Positions 17,560 through 25,436 of a stretch of DNA of 64,000 nucleotides are shown here, piece after piece; the stretch's first letter is position 1, and every line of letters begins with the position of its first letter. The notes beneath the pieces were generated by a model that was not told where the DNA came from, searched no databases, and worked only from the letters and a program-made list of their open reading frames with translations. Position numbers and translations under genes: made by a program. This DNA is from Microbacterium lushaniae (GTDB lineage Bacteria; Actinomycetota; Actinomycetes; Actinomycetales; Microbacteriaceae), in assembly GCF_008727775.1 (NCBI RefSeq), contig NZ_CP044232.1, positions 2,852,001 to 2,916,000 of the forward strand. Direction: 5' to 3'.

Positions 17560-18138
17560 CTATGCGTTGCGCGTGGAGGGCGTGCGGTTCTCGGCGCTGA
17601 CCATCCAGGAGAGCTGCTCGAGCCGCTCCAGGACGGCGTGCAGGATGTCGGCGCTGGTCGGGTCTTCCTCGTCGACGTCGTCGTGCACCTCGCGGCACAT
17701 CGAGGTGACGGCATCCAGGCGCTCGGTGATGAGATCGATGACCTCGGCGGTGTCGATCTCACCCTGCGGGAACTCCGGAAGGCTGGTCGTCTCGGCGACG
17801 GTGTCGCTGCGGCCGTCGGGCAGCGCGTGGAGGGAGCGCATGCGCTCGGCGACGGTGTCGCTGAATTCCCGTGCGGATTCGATGACTTCGTCCAGCTGCA
17901 GGTGGGTGTCGCGGAAGTTCCTGCCCACGACGTTCCAGTGCGCCTGCTTGCCCTGGATCGACAGCTCGATGAGGTCGACGAGCACCTTCTGGAGGTTCTC
18001 GCTCAGCTCCGCGGATGCGGTGAAGCCGCTCTCGGCGTTCTCCTCTTTCGTCAGGCCAGCCCCGGCTCCGCCGCGTGCCGGCCGGCGGCGGTTGCGGGTG
18101 GGGGCGCTCTTGGTGTCTTTGTCGTTCTTCGTGGCCAT
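17560..18138 (-). CDS. dps: Dps-family ferritin-like DNA-protection protein
   Basis: 192 residues. The first 30 are Lys/Arg-rich and disordered (RNRRRPARGG), suited to DNA binding. A Dps four-helix domain follows, with ferroxidase-site residues in GKQAHWNVVGRNFRDTHLQLDEV and the helix ARE.SDTVAERM. Dps oxidises Fe(II) with peroxide, stores iron and compacts DNA. TTCTCCTTG just upstream on the plus strand reads CAAGGAGAA on the coding strand, a clear ribosome binding site for ATG 18138. Confidence 0.92.
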   Translation of the reverse strand: MATKNDKDTKSAPTRNRRRPARGGAGAGLTKEENAESGFTASAELSENLQKVLVDLIELSIQGKQAHWNVVGRNFRDTHLQLDEVIESAREFSDTVAERMRSLHALPDGRSDTVAETTSLPEFPQGEIDTAEVIDLITERLDAVTSMCREVHDDVDEEDPTSADILHAVLERLEQLSWMVSAENRTPSTRNA

Positions 18139-18198
18139 TGTGTTCTCCTTGCACTCAGGACCGAGACGAGAGCGACGCTAGCGCGACGCTCACCGCGC

Positions 18199-18225
18199 GG
18201 GCCGGGGCTTGTCGCTCCCCGGCCC
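18199..18225 (-). terminator. Stem-loop downstream of the GNAT gene
   Basis: A nine-base perfect stem GGGCCGGGG / CCCCGGCCC with a nine-base loop. It lies between the GNAT gene stop and the dps start. There is no strong T tract, so termination efficiency is uncertain. Confidence 0.5.
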
Positions 18226-18272
18226 CGTTGCTATGCGCGCCTGCGCGCGGCCGACATCGGTGAGCAGGCGCG

Positions 18273-18767
18273 TCAGGGCACGAGGCTCTTGCGGAGGAAG
18301 ATCTGGTCTTCGCCCGTCTCGCCGCCGGCACGCTCGGTCTCGCGATAGCCCTCTCGCGTGTACAGCCGGAGGTTGGCTTCGCTCAGCCGCCCCGTGAACA
18401 GCTCCGCCTCGCGGGCCCCGGCCTCCCGGCCACGCTCCTCCACGGCGTGCAGGATGAGGGACCCCAGCCCGGCGCCCTGCATGTCGGGCGCCACGGCGAT
18501 CCGGCCGATCAGCAGCAGGTCGCCGTCGCGCTGCGCGCGTGCCGCCGCGACGATGCGCGAGCCGTCCAGCGCGACGCATCCGAGGTTCTCCACCAGCTCG
18601 GCTTCGAGTTCGGGGAGGGTCTGCGTCAGAGGCGGCGTGTCGACGTCGCCGTAGATGAGGGCCTCCGACACGAATGCGGCGCGCTGCAGAGTCAGCACTT
18701 CGCCGGCGTCGGCCGTTTCGATGGGGCGGACCCGAGCCTGCGGCTCAGAGGACCGCGACGATGCCAC
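18273..18767 (-). CDS. GNAT-family N-acetyltransferase
   Basis: 164 residues with the GNAT fold. Motif A is seen as GRIAVAPDMQGAGLGSLIL (acetyl-CoA pyrophosphate loop QGAGLG near residue 97), and motif B as LYTREGYRETERAGG. The substrate is unknown. The ATG lies inside the 3' end of a tiny upstream frame (23-bp overlap), so the two are probably translationally coupled. A stem-loop follows the gene. Confidence 0.82.
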   Translation of the reverse strand: MASSRSSEPQARVRPIETADAGEVLTLQRAAFVSEALIYGDVDTPPLTQTLPELEAELVENLGCVALDGSRIVAAARAQRDGDLLLIGRIAVAPDMQGAGLGSLILHAVEERGREAGAREAELFTGRLSEANLRLYTREGYRETERAGGETGEDQIFLRKSLVP

Positions 18768-18855
18768 GTGCGCTCAGCTCTGCCATCAGTTCCTCTTCGA
18801 AGATGTCGGCCTCGTCGCGAAGGTCGGCGTCGGCGGCGGTGCTCCCCTCGTCCAT
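18745..18855 (-). CDS. Tiny acidic protein overlapping the GNAT gene start
   Basis: 36 codons from ATG 18855, preceded by a perfect AGGAGG seven bases upstream. The product is strongly acidic (MDEGSTAADADLRDEADIFE...). It ends 23 bases inside the GNAT coding sequence in another frame. It could be a real small protein or mainly a translational-coupling leader; the strong ribosome binding site argues it is translated. Confidence 0.5.
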   Translation of the reverse strand: MDEGSTAADADLRDEADIFEEELMAELSARGIVAVL

Positions 18856-18900
18856 GGTGTCCTCCTGTGTGGAAATCTCTTCCTTCCAGTGAACACGCGA

Positions 18901-18938
18901 CAGCGCCCCGGCGAAGAGCGTTGACAACCGGGGCGCTG
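18901..18938. terminator. Stem-loop between the SRPBCC gene and the tiny acidic protein
   Basis: An eleven-base perfect stem CAGCGCCCCGG (18901-18911) / CCGGGGCGCTG (18928-18938) with a 16-base loop, just after the SRPBCC gene stop. A probable intrinsic terminator, though it lacks a long T run. Confidence 0.6.
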
Positions 18939-18953
18939 CTCGTTAGCGAGAGG

Positions 18954-19409
18954 TCAGCGAGGCACGTCCTCGCGCCACTGGCCGGTCTCGACGCCGCGGC
19001 TCTCGATGAACTCCTTGAAGTTCTTGAGGTCCTTCTTGACCGCGTGCTGGCCGACGCCGACGAGCGAGCCGACCTTCTCCAGCAGGCCTTCCGGCTCCCA
19101 GTCGATCTGCACCGTGACACGCGTGGAGGTGTCGGAGAGCTTGTGGAAGGTCACCACGCCCGCGTGCTCGGTCTCTCCGCCGACGCTGCGCCATGCGACG
19201 CGCTCGTCGGGATGCTGCTCGGTGACCTCTGCGTCGAACTCGCGTTCGACGCCGCCGACCTTCACCTTCCAGTGGAGGTGGGTGTCGTCGCGCTGCTGGA
19301 TCGACTCGACCTCATCCAGGAAGGAGGGGAAGGTCTCGAACTGGGTCCACTGGTTGTATGCCGTGCGCACGGGCACATCGACGTCGATGGTCTCGATGAT
19401 CTGAACCAT
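18954..19409 (-). CDS. SRPBCC-family protein (polyketide cyclase/dehydrase-like)
   Basis: A 151-residue Bet v 1-like lipid-binding fold. It has ETIDVDVPVRTAYNQWTQFETFPSFL at the N-terminus, a central WRSVGGETEHAGVVTF, and a C-terminal amphipathic helix LEKVGSLVGVGQHAVKKDL. Such proteins bind hydrophobic ligands or act in cyclase reactions; none can be named here. ATG 19409 is chosen because GAGGAGTGAC precedes it; an upstream in-frame ATG has no such site. Confidence 0.82.
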   Translation of the reverse strand: MVQIIETIDVDVPVRTAYNQWTQFETFPSFLDEVESIQQRDDTHLHWKVKVGGVEREFDAEVTEQHPDERVAWRSVGGETEHAGVVTFHKLSDTSTRVTVQIDWEPEGLLEKVGSLVGVGQHAVKKDLKNFKEFIESRGVETGQWREDVPR

Positions 19410-19517
19410 GTCACTCCTCGTGTGGTTTGGTGTCCCCACCCCACCCCACGCACCCCGGGAAAGGGGAGGGATTGACAAGAGGCTGATGCGCGCTCGCCCC
19501 GCCGGGACGGACCCGAC

Positions 19518-21302
19518 TCAGCGCCCCGCGGCGTAGCCCGACGCGCCGCGCGGATTCGCCGCCGCGGAGAGGATGCCGCCGGTGCCGCGGCCGACCGAGG
19601 ACAGGCGGCCGAGCGACCAGTCGTCGACGACCGTGACGACGTGGCCGCGGGCGCGCAGATCGCCCACGACGTCGGCGCCCAGGCGGCCTTCGACCACCAC
19701 GCCCAGCGGTTCCCACGCCCGCGGCCAGAAGGAGCTGGGCAGGTGGGTCGTGTGGAAGGTCGGAGCGTCGATCGCCGACTGCGCGGAGAATCCGCCGAGG
19801 ATGCGGCGCAGCAGGTAGGGCAGCTGCCACTGGTCCTGCTGATCGCCGCCGGGTGTCCCGAGAGCCTCGATCACCTCTCCGCCTCGCTGCAGGAGGGTGG
19901 GCGACAACGTCGTGCGGGGGCGGGCGCCGGGCCGCAGCGCCGCCGGGGCCGCCTCGTCCAGCCACGTCATCTGCAGCCGAGTGCCGGCGGCCAGCCCGAG
20001 GCCCGGCACCGCCGGGGAGGACTGCAGCCACCCGCCGGACGGCGTGATGCTCGCGATGTTGCCCGCCGCATCCACGACGTCCAGGTGACACGTGTCGCCG
20101 CGCGTCTCCCCGTCCGCACGCACGGTCGGCTCTCCGACGCTGCCGCCGGCGCTTGGCGCATCCGACACGAGCGGGGGCACGAACGGCTCGCGACCGGGCA
20201 CGGCACCCGGGCGCCACTGGGGGCTGGCGGCATCCGTGATGAGCGCGGCACGCTCGCGCGCGTACGCGTCGCTGAGGAGCACCCCCAGCACCTCGCGCGC
20301 ATCCTCGCCGTAGTACGCGTCGCGGTCGGCGAAGGCGAGCTTGAGGGCCTCGATGATGACGTGCGCGCCGCGCGCGGTGGCGGGGTCGAGCTCGTCGTCG
20401 GGGAAGGTCGACAGGATCGCGAGCGCCTGCAGCAGCACCGGTCCCGAGCCCCACGCCGGCGCCTTGACGACGTCGACGCCCCGGAACCGGTAGGTCACCG
20501 GCTCCTCCCACTCGGCGTCGTACCCGCGCATGTCTTCGGGCGCCAGCACTCCCGCGTACTCTCCGCCGTCGGAGTGGCGGTGCGGCCGGCCGAGGAACGC
20601 GGTGAGTCCGCGCGCGACGGATCCTTCGCGCCATTCGCGCAGCACCGCGTCGAGGCGGTCGGTGCGGGAGGAGCCGGATGCTGCGGCCAGCCGGCGCAGC
20701 GCACCGGCCCACTCGGGGTTGCGGAACGTCTCCCCCGCCTCGGGGACGCGCCCGCCCGGCATCCACAGCGCCGCCGAGGTGGGCCAGTGCGCGCGGAACA
20801 GCTCGGCCACAGCATCCACCGTCCGCGCCCATGCCGGGGCGACGGGCACGCCGCCTTCGGCGTATTCGACGGCGTAGGCGGCGACATCGGCGAATTCCCA
20901 CGTGCCGTGTTCGCGCAGCAGGAGCAGCAGCGCGGGGAAGGCTCCCGGGATCGCCGCGGCCAGGCCGCCGGCGCCCGGGACGGCGTCCAGTCCGAGGGCC
21001 CGGTAATGCGCGATCGTCGCCGCTGCCGGGGCGGCCCCCTGGCCGGAGAGCACCCGCGGCGACCGCCCGCCGGGTGCGACCAGACCGACGAGGTCGCCGG
21101 CCGGGCCGTTCAGGTGCGGTTCGGCGACCTGCAGCACGAGGCATCCCGCCACCGCGGCGTCGAACGCGTTGCCGCCGCGTTCGAGCACGCTCTGCGCCGC
21201 GCCGGTGGCGAGCCAGTGCGTGGAGGCCGTCATCCCGAAGGAGCCGGTCAGGGTCGGGCGCGTCGTGAAGGCCGGGGGCGGAGCCCAGGGGGAAGGCGAC
21301 AT
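19518..21302 (-). CDS. ggt: Gamma-glutamyltransferase family protein
   Basis: 594 residues of Ntn-hydrolase fold. The large-subunit region has VLERGGNAFDAAVAGCLVLQVAEPH and GPAGDL. The autocleavage/nucleophile Thr lies in RGDTCHLDVVDAAGNIASITPSGGW, where Cys follows the Thr instead of the usual second Thr. The C-terminal DQQDQWQLPYLLRR region fits the subfamily. There is no signal peptide, so it appears cytosolic. The family hydrolyses or transfers gamma-glutamyl groups; some members are acylases. ATG 21302 starts at the conserved region. Confidence 0.85.
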   Translation of the reverse strand: MSPSPWAPPPAFTTRPTLTGSFGMTASTHWLATGAAQSVLERGGNAFDAAVAGCLVLQVAEPHLNGPAGDLVGLVAPGGRSPRVLSGQGAAPAAATIAHYRALGLDAVPGAGGLAAAIPGAFPALLLLLREHGTWEFADVAAYAVEYAEGGVPVAPAWARTVDAVAELFRAHWPTSAALWMPGGRVPEAGETFRNPEWAGALRRLAAASGSSRTDRLDAVLREWREGSVARGLTAFLGRPHRHSDGGEYAGVLAPEDMRGYDAEWEEPVTYRFRGVDVVKAPAWGSGPVLLQALAILSTFPDDELDPATARGAHVIIEALKLAFADRDAYYGEDAREVLGVLLSDAYARERAALITDAASPQWRPGAVPGREPFVPPLVSDAPSAGGSVGEPTVRADGETRGDTCHLDVVDAAGNIASITPSGGWLQSSPAVPGLGLAAGTRLQMTWLDEAAPAALRPGARPRTTLSPTLLQRGGEVIEALGTPGGDQQDQWQLPYLLRRILGGFSAQSAIDAPTFHTTHLPSSFWPRAWEPLGVVVEGRLGADVVGDLRARGHVVTVVDDWSLGRLSSVGRGTGGILSAAANPRGASGYAAGR

Positions 21303-21388
21303 CGTCCCATTGTCACCTCTCCCCCGGATCGCGGCGCGTGGCCCCGCCCACTCCTCGCCGCCCGGGCGCAGAATCGGCCGGCTGTGCC

Positions 21389-21434
21389 TTGCTACTCCGC
21401 GACCCGAGGCAGTAGTTTTTCGGTATGCCGAAAA
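21389..21434 (+). promoter_or_regulatory. Promoter with operator-like palindrome for the metal ABC transporter
   Basis: A -35-like TTGCTA (21389-21394) and -10-like TAGTTT (21413-21418) are 18 bases apart. The ATG at 21425 follows the -10 by six bases. A perfect palindrome TTTTCGG-tatg-CCGAAAA (21417-21434) covers the end of the -10, the expected start point and the ATG. This fits repression by a metal-sensing DtxR/MntR or Fur-family protein, inferred from symmetry and gene content. Confidence 0.65.
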
Positions 21435-22354
21435 GTCTTCGTGGGACGGTGACACTCGTGTCGCTGGTGGCGCTCGCGGCTGGGCTTCTCACCGGATGCG
21501 TCACCGCTTCGGCCACCCCCGGCGAAGGGGATCGCCCCCGTGTCCTGACGACGTTCACGGTCCTGGCCGACATGGCCCGCAACGTCGCGGGCGAGCACCT
21601 CGAGGTCGAGTCGATCACGAAGGTCGGCGCCGAGATCCACGGCTACGAACCCACCCCCGGTGACATCGCCAAGGCCGCCGAGGCCGACCTCATCCTGGAC
21701 AACGGCATGAACCTGGAGGCGTGGTTCGCGCAGTTCGTGGAGTCGGCCGATGTGCCCCACGTCGTCGTGTCGGAGGGGGTCGACGTGATCGACATCGCCG
21801 GCGACGCGTACGACGGTCGGCCGAATCCGCACGCGTGGATGAGCCCGGTCAACGCGCAGCGGTACGTCGACAACATGGTCGACGCCTTCAGCGATCTCGC
21901 GCCCGAGCACGCCGACGACTTCGCCGCCAACGCAGCGGCGTACACCGCCGAGCTCCAGCAGATCCATGAAGAGCTCGTGAGCGAACTGGCCGCACTGCCG
22001 CAGAACCAGCGCGCTCTCGTGACGTGCGAAGGCGCGTTCTCCTACCTGGCGCGCGACGCCGGTCTCACCGAGGCCTACATCTGGCCCGTCAACGCCGAGC
22101 AGCAGGCCACGCCCCAGCAGATCGCCGCGACGATCGAGTTCGTCGGCGACAACGACGTGCCCGCCGTCTTCTGCGAGTCCACCGTGTCGGACAAGCCCAT
22201 GCAGCAGGTCGTGGATGCCACGGGCGCCGAGTTCGGCGGCGTGCTCTACGTCGACTCGCTCTCCGAGGCGGATGGCCCGGTGCCCACCTACCTGGACCTC
22301 CTCCGCCACGACACCGCGACGATCATGACGGCCCTCACCGGCGGCGCGCGGTGA
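21425..22354 (+). CDS. Metal ABC transporter substrate-binding lipoprotein (Mn/Zn type)
   Basis: 309 residues with a lipoprotein signal (MPKSLRG..., lipobox LLTGC, Cys24 or so). This is the cluster A-I metal-binding fold. Metal-ligand regions are IHGYEPTPGDI (first His), NPHAWMSP (second His), CEGAFSYLARD (Glu) and the Asp of YVDSLSEADG. Typical proteins bind Mn(II), Zn(II) or Fe(II). The ATPase and permease genes follow with overlapping starts. The ATG is kept because an alternative GTG at 21449 would remove the basic n-region. Confidence 0.9.
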   Translation: MPKSLRGTVTLVSLVALAAGLLTGCVTASATPGEGDRPRVLTTFTVLADMARNVAGEHLEVESITKVGAEIHGYEPTPGDIAKAAEADLILDNGMNLEAWFAQFVESADVPHVVVSEGVDVIDIAGDAYDGRPNPHAWMSPVNAQRYVDNMVDAFSDLAPEHADDFAANAAAYTAELQQIHEELVSELAALPQNQRALVTCEGAFSYLARDAGLTEAYIWPVNAEQQATPQQIAATIEFVGDNDVPAVFCESTVSDKPMQQVVDATGAEFGGVLYVDSLSEADGPVPTYLDLLRHDTATIMTALTGGAR

Positions 22355-23091
22355 CACCGGCGATCACCGTCGAGGGCGTGACGGTGCGCTACGGCGACGT
22401 CGTGGCGCTGAGGGATGTGTCCCTCGAGCTCTCACCCGGGCGGGTGACGGGCCTGATCGGCATGAACGGTTCGGGCAAGTCGACGCTGCTGAAGACCGTC
22501 CTCGGGCTCATCCGCCCCGACTCCGGCGCCGCGCAGGTCCTGGGCGTTGCTCCCGCGGTGGCACGGCGGAAGGGCCTCATCGCGTCGGTGCCGCAGAGCG
22601 AAGACGTCGACTGGGCCTTCCCCGTCTCGGTGCGCGACGTCGTGCTGATGGGTCGGTACGGGCGGCTCGGCCCGACCCGGCGCCCGCGAGCGGCCGATCA
22701 CGCCGCCGTGGACGAGGCCCTCGCGCGCGTGGACCTGACCGACCTCGCCGACCGGCAGATCGGCCGGCTCTCCGGGGGTCAGCGCAAACGCGCGTTCGTG
22801 GCGCGCGGCATCGCGCAGGATGCGGCGGTCCTGCTGCTGGACGAGCCGTTCGCGGGGGTCGACAAGACCTCCGAGGCCACGATCGTCCGCCTGCTGCGAG
22901 AGCTCGCCGCAGACGGGCGCACCGTCCTCGTCTCCACGCACGATCTTGCCGCCCTGCCCTCCCTGGCCGACGACGCGGTCGTCCTGCTGCAGCGCATCGT
23001 GTTCCGCGGCGCCGTCGCCGAGGCTCTCCTGCCCGAGAACCTGGCGCGCGCCTTCGGGCTGGACGCACCCCTCGAAGGGGGCGCGCGATGA
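22351..23091 (+). CDS. Metal ABC transporter ATP-binding protein
   Basis: 246 residues with Walker A GMNGSGKST, Q-loop SVPQSEDVDWAFPVSVRDVV, signature LSGGQRKRA, Walker B AVLLLDEPFAGVD and H-loop VSTHD. It belongs with the MntB/ZnuC/SitB group. The GTG start overlaps the binding-protein stop (GTGA), and its stop overlaps the permease start (ATGA). It powers import for the upstream binding protein. Confidence 0.93.
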   Translation: MTPAITVEGVTVRYGDVVALRDVSLELSPGRVTGLIGMNGSGKSTLLKTVLGLIRPDSGAAQVLGVAPAVARRKGLIASVPQSEDVDWAFPVSVRDVVLMGRYGRLGPTRRPRAADHAAVDEALARVDLTDLADRQIGRLSGGQRKRAFVARGIAQDAAVLLLDEPFAGVDKTSEATIVRLLRELAADGRTVLVSTHDLAALPSLADDAVVLLQRIVFRGAVAEALLPENLARAFGLDAPLEGGAR

Positions 23092-23963
23092 ACGTGCTGG
23101 ACGTGCTCCTGGAACCCCTGCAGTACGAGTTCATGACCCGCGCCATCCTCACCACGGTGATCGCCGCGGTCGTGTGCGCCATGCTCTCGTGCTGGCTGGT
23201 CCTCATCGGGTGGTCGCTCATGGGCGACGCCGTGTCGCACGCGGTACTCCCCGGTGTCGTGCTCGCCTACGTCGTGGGCGCGCCGTTCGCACTGGGGGCG
23301 GTCGTCTTCGGTCTGCTCGCGGTCGCCCTGATCGGCGTCATCCGTGACACCAGTCGCGTGAAGGAAGACGCCGCGATCGGGATCGTGTTCACGACGCTGT
23401 TCGCCCTGGGGCTCGTGCTCATCTCGATCACTCCGAGCCAGACCGACCTCAACCACATCATCTTCGGCAACATCCTCGGGGTCTCCGCGGCCGATCTCGT
23501 CCAGATCGCGGTGCTCGCGCTGGTCGCGTTCGTCGTGCTGGTGGTCAAGCGGCGCGATCTGACGCTCTACGCGTTCGACCCCGCCCACGCGTTCGCGATC
23601 GGGCTGTCGCCCCGGATGCTGGGGGCGCTCCTCCTCGGGGTCCTGGCCCTCACCGCCGTCGTCGCCCTGCAGGTCGTGGGCGTCATCCTGGTCGTGGCGA
23701 TGCTGATCATCCCGGGCGCGACGGCGTATCTGCTCACCGACCGCTTCGGCCGCATGCTCGTCATCGCGCCGGTGATCTCGGCGCTGTCGTCGGTGGTGGG
23801 CATCTACCTGAGCTACTGGCTGGATGCCTCGTCGGCAGGGCTCGTCGTCCTCGTGCAGGGCGCGGTCTTCACCGCGGTCTACCTGTTCAGCCCCCGTCAG
23901 GGAGTGCTGGGCCGGCGCCTGCGCCGACGCGGAAAAACTCAGCCGGCCACGACAGCGGGCTAA
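23088..23963 (+). CDS. Metal ABC transporter permease (ABC-3 family)
   Basis: 291 residues with about eight membrane helices. ABC-3 family signs are LIGWSLMGDAVSHAVLPGVVLAY near residue 43, IIFGNILGVSAADL near 123, and VGVILVVAMLIIPGATAYLL near 200. A basic tail RRLRRRGK ends the protein. It forms the membrane channel for the Mn/Zn-type importer; the ATG overlaps the ATPase stop by four bases. Confidence 0.92.
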   Translation: MNVLDVLLEPLQYEFMTRAILTTVIAAVVCAMLSCWLVLIGWSLMGDAVSHAVLPGVVLAYVVGAPFALGAVVFGLLAVALIGVIRDTSRVKEDAAIGIVFTTLFALGLVLISITPSQTDLNHIIFGNILGVSAADLVQIAVLALVAFVVLVVKRRDLTLYAFDPAHAFAIGLSPRMLGALLLGVLALTAVVALQVVGVILVVAMLIIPGATAYLLTDRFGRMLVIAPVISALSSVVGIYLSYWLDASSAGLVVLVQGAVFTAVYLFSPRQGVLGRRLRRRGKTQPATTAG

Positions 23964-23976
23964 GCCGCCCCGAGGC

Positions 23977-24117
23977 TCACGCGTCGTCGGCGTCGTCCCC
24001 GGTCACGTCGCTGGTGATGGTGTGTTCGCGCTTCACGTCTTTGACGATGTCGGTCTTCAGATCGTCCGCCGGGTTCTCATCGCCGGGCGAGAGGGGCGGC
24101 ACGGGGGTGCTCATCAT
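23977..24117 (-). CDS. Small acidic hypothetical protein
   Basis: 46 residues (MMSTPVPPLSPGDENPADDL...), Asp-rich and likely disordered, with no membrane segment. AAAGGAGT stands about seven bases before the tandem ATGs at 24117/24114, supporting translation. It converges on the metal permease. Function is unknown. Confidence 0.5.
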   Translation of the reverse strand: MMSTPVPPLSPGDENPADDLKTDIVKDVKREHTITSDVTGDDADDA

Positions 24118-24404
24118 GTCGGGACTCCTTTCACGCACCACCAGCGTAGGCATCGTCCACCGCGCCCGCCGGGGGTTGCGCCACTGACCCCCGGCGTCTA
24201 GGCGTCCGCGGTGCTCGCCCGCTTCCCGCGGCGCGTGGACCGCGCTGTCCTCAACGGATGGGGCACTGGCGCATGTCGCGCCTTTTCGCGAAGGTGGGGT
24301 TCGGGCGTCGCCTGACAGAATCACCGGGGGCGGGTGTGACCCTTGCGGTCTGCTTCACACACCCGAGGGATCCGCTTCCGATCCGGCACGAAGCGGAGGA
24401 CCGC

Positions 24405-24740
24405 GTGGGCAAGTTCCTGTTCGAAGGTCAGCTCAAAGCCGACTTCGACGACCGGCTGCTCGCGCATCTGCAGGTCGTCATCGGCGCCAAACTCCGGCGC
24501 GGGGAGTCCTTCCACTTCACGTGGAAGGACGACCCGAGCATCGGCGACGGCAGAACGTCGATCTGGGTGCACCCGCACAGCGTCATCACCTACAAGTTCT
24601 ACGGCGGCCGCCTGCCCGTCCTCAATCGCGCGTGGGTCGACGCGCTCATGTTCACCGCCAACTCACCGCGCGGGCTGTACGTCGTGCCGGAACCGCCGGC
24701 GAACGCGGGAGGGGAGCAGGAGACCGATGAAGCGCATTGA
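24405..24740 (+). CDS. DUF7882-type small protein
   Basis: 111 residues starting MGKFLFEGQLKADFDDRLLA with HLQVVIGAKLRRGESFHFTW, GRTSIWVHP, and NRAWVDALMFTANSPRGL. This layout matches the Microbacteriaceae DUF7882 family, which databases have at times mislabelled as ATP-dependent DNA ligase; no ligase motif is present. The GTG at 24405 is set by GGAGGA ending four bases before it. The next small frame overlaps its 3' end by 14 bp. Confidence 0.75.
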   Translation: MGKFLFEGQLKADFDDRLLAHLQVVIGAKLRRGESFHFTWKDDPSIGDGRTSIWVHPHSVITYKFYGGRLPVLNRAWVDALMFTANSPRGLYVVPEPPANAGGEQETDEAH

Positions 24741-24951
24741 CATCGCCTACGGCGGCCAGGCGTACTCGGTCGGCAACACCGACATCGACGAGCTCCGCGC
24801 GCAGATCCTTCGCGCGGCGCGGGATGCCGCTCCCTTCTGGCTCGAGGTGAACTCCGGCGAAGGGCAGCCACGCCCCACCTTCCTGCTCATCACCGCCGGA
24901 GTGGATGTCGCTCTCACGCCGGTGCCGGGGGACGACGGCATCCTCCCGTAG
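24727..24951 (+). CDS. Small hypothetical protein coupled to the DUF7882 gene
   Basis: 74 residues (MKRIDIAYGGQAYSVGNTDI...), overlapping the previous gene by 14 bp. GGAGGGGAGCAGGAG upstream of the ATG could serve as ribosome binding site. The pattern of alternating hydrophobic residues (FWLEVNSG, TFLLITAGVDVALTPV) suggests a small beta-rich domain. Function is not known. Confidence 0.65.
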   Translation: MKRIDIAYGGQAYSVGNTDIDELRAQILRAARDAAPFWLEVNSGEGQPRPTFLLITAGVDVALTPVPGDDGILP

Positions 24952-24956
24952 GTGCG

Positions 24957-25313
24957 TCAGATGCCCTCGTAGTCCGACCACTCCCCCGCAGGCGGGTCGT
25001 CCTGCTCTGTCACGACCGCGCCAGTGCCGGGTGTGCCATAGCGGCGAAGGTTGCGCGTCTTCTCCCGCAGCTGGTCGACGAGTTTCTCGTCGACCAGCTC
25101 TTCGTGAGCGACCTGGGCTGAGCTGCTGATCAGCTGGCTGGCGGGACCCACCAGAATGTCCGAGCGTCCGGGCTCCCCTGCCTCATCGATGGTCGGGATC
25201 TCCACGGTGGCGGCGGAACCGACCTGGGCCAGCGCCTGCGCGTAGTCGAGGAGGGCGCGCGCGATGTCGGTCCCGGTGAGGATGGAATCTCCGGCGTAGT
25301 GAATCCTGTCCAT
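24957..25313 (-). CDS. Hypothetical protein, 118 aa
   Basis: A soluble protein beginning MDRIHYAGDSILTGTDIARALLDYAQALA, followed by an acidic middle and a charged helix EELVDEKLVDQLREKTRNLRR. No domain was recognised. It converges on the DUF7882 pair with only five bases between stops. It may belong to the same lineage-specific set of small proteins. Confidence 0.6.
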   Translation of the reverse strand: MDRIHYAGDSILTGTDIARALLDYAQALAQVGSAATVEIPTIDEAGEPGRSDILVGPASQLISSSAQVAHEELVDEKLVDQLREKTRNLRRYGTPGTGAVVTEQDDPPAGEWSDYEGI

Positions 25314-25436
25314 CCCCCACTTCTATCCGGAGCGGGGAGATTTCCACTGACCCTTTTGATCTGCGCCTGAATGGGCTACGGAGTCGCTGCGGAGGTCGCG
25401 CGGGCGGGAACGCGTCGGGCGACCGGTCAGCCGCCC

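Noticed and set aside
15370..18348. A 992-codon plus-strand open frame
   Set aside because: It lies antisense to phosphoketolase, the SDR and dps, all with clear family motifs. Its translation is Arg/Gly/Val-rich without domains, as expected for a high-GC shadow.
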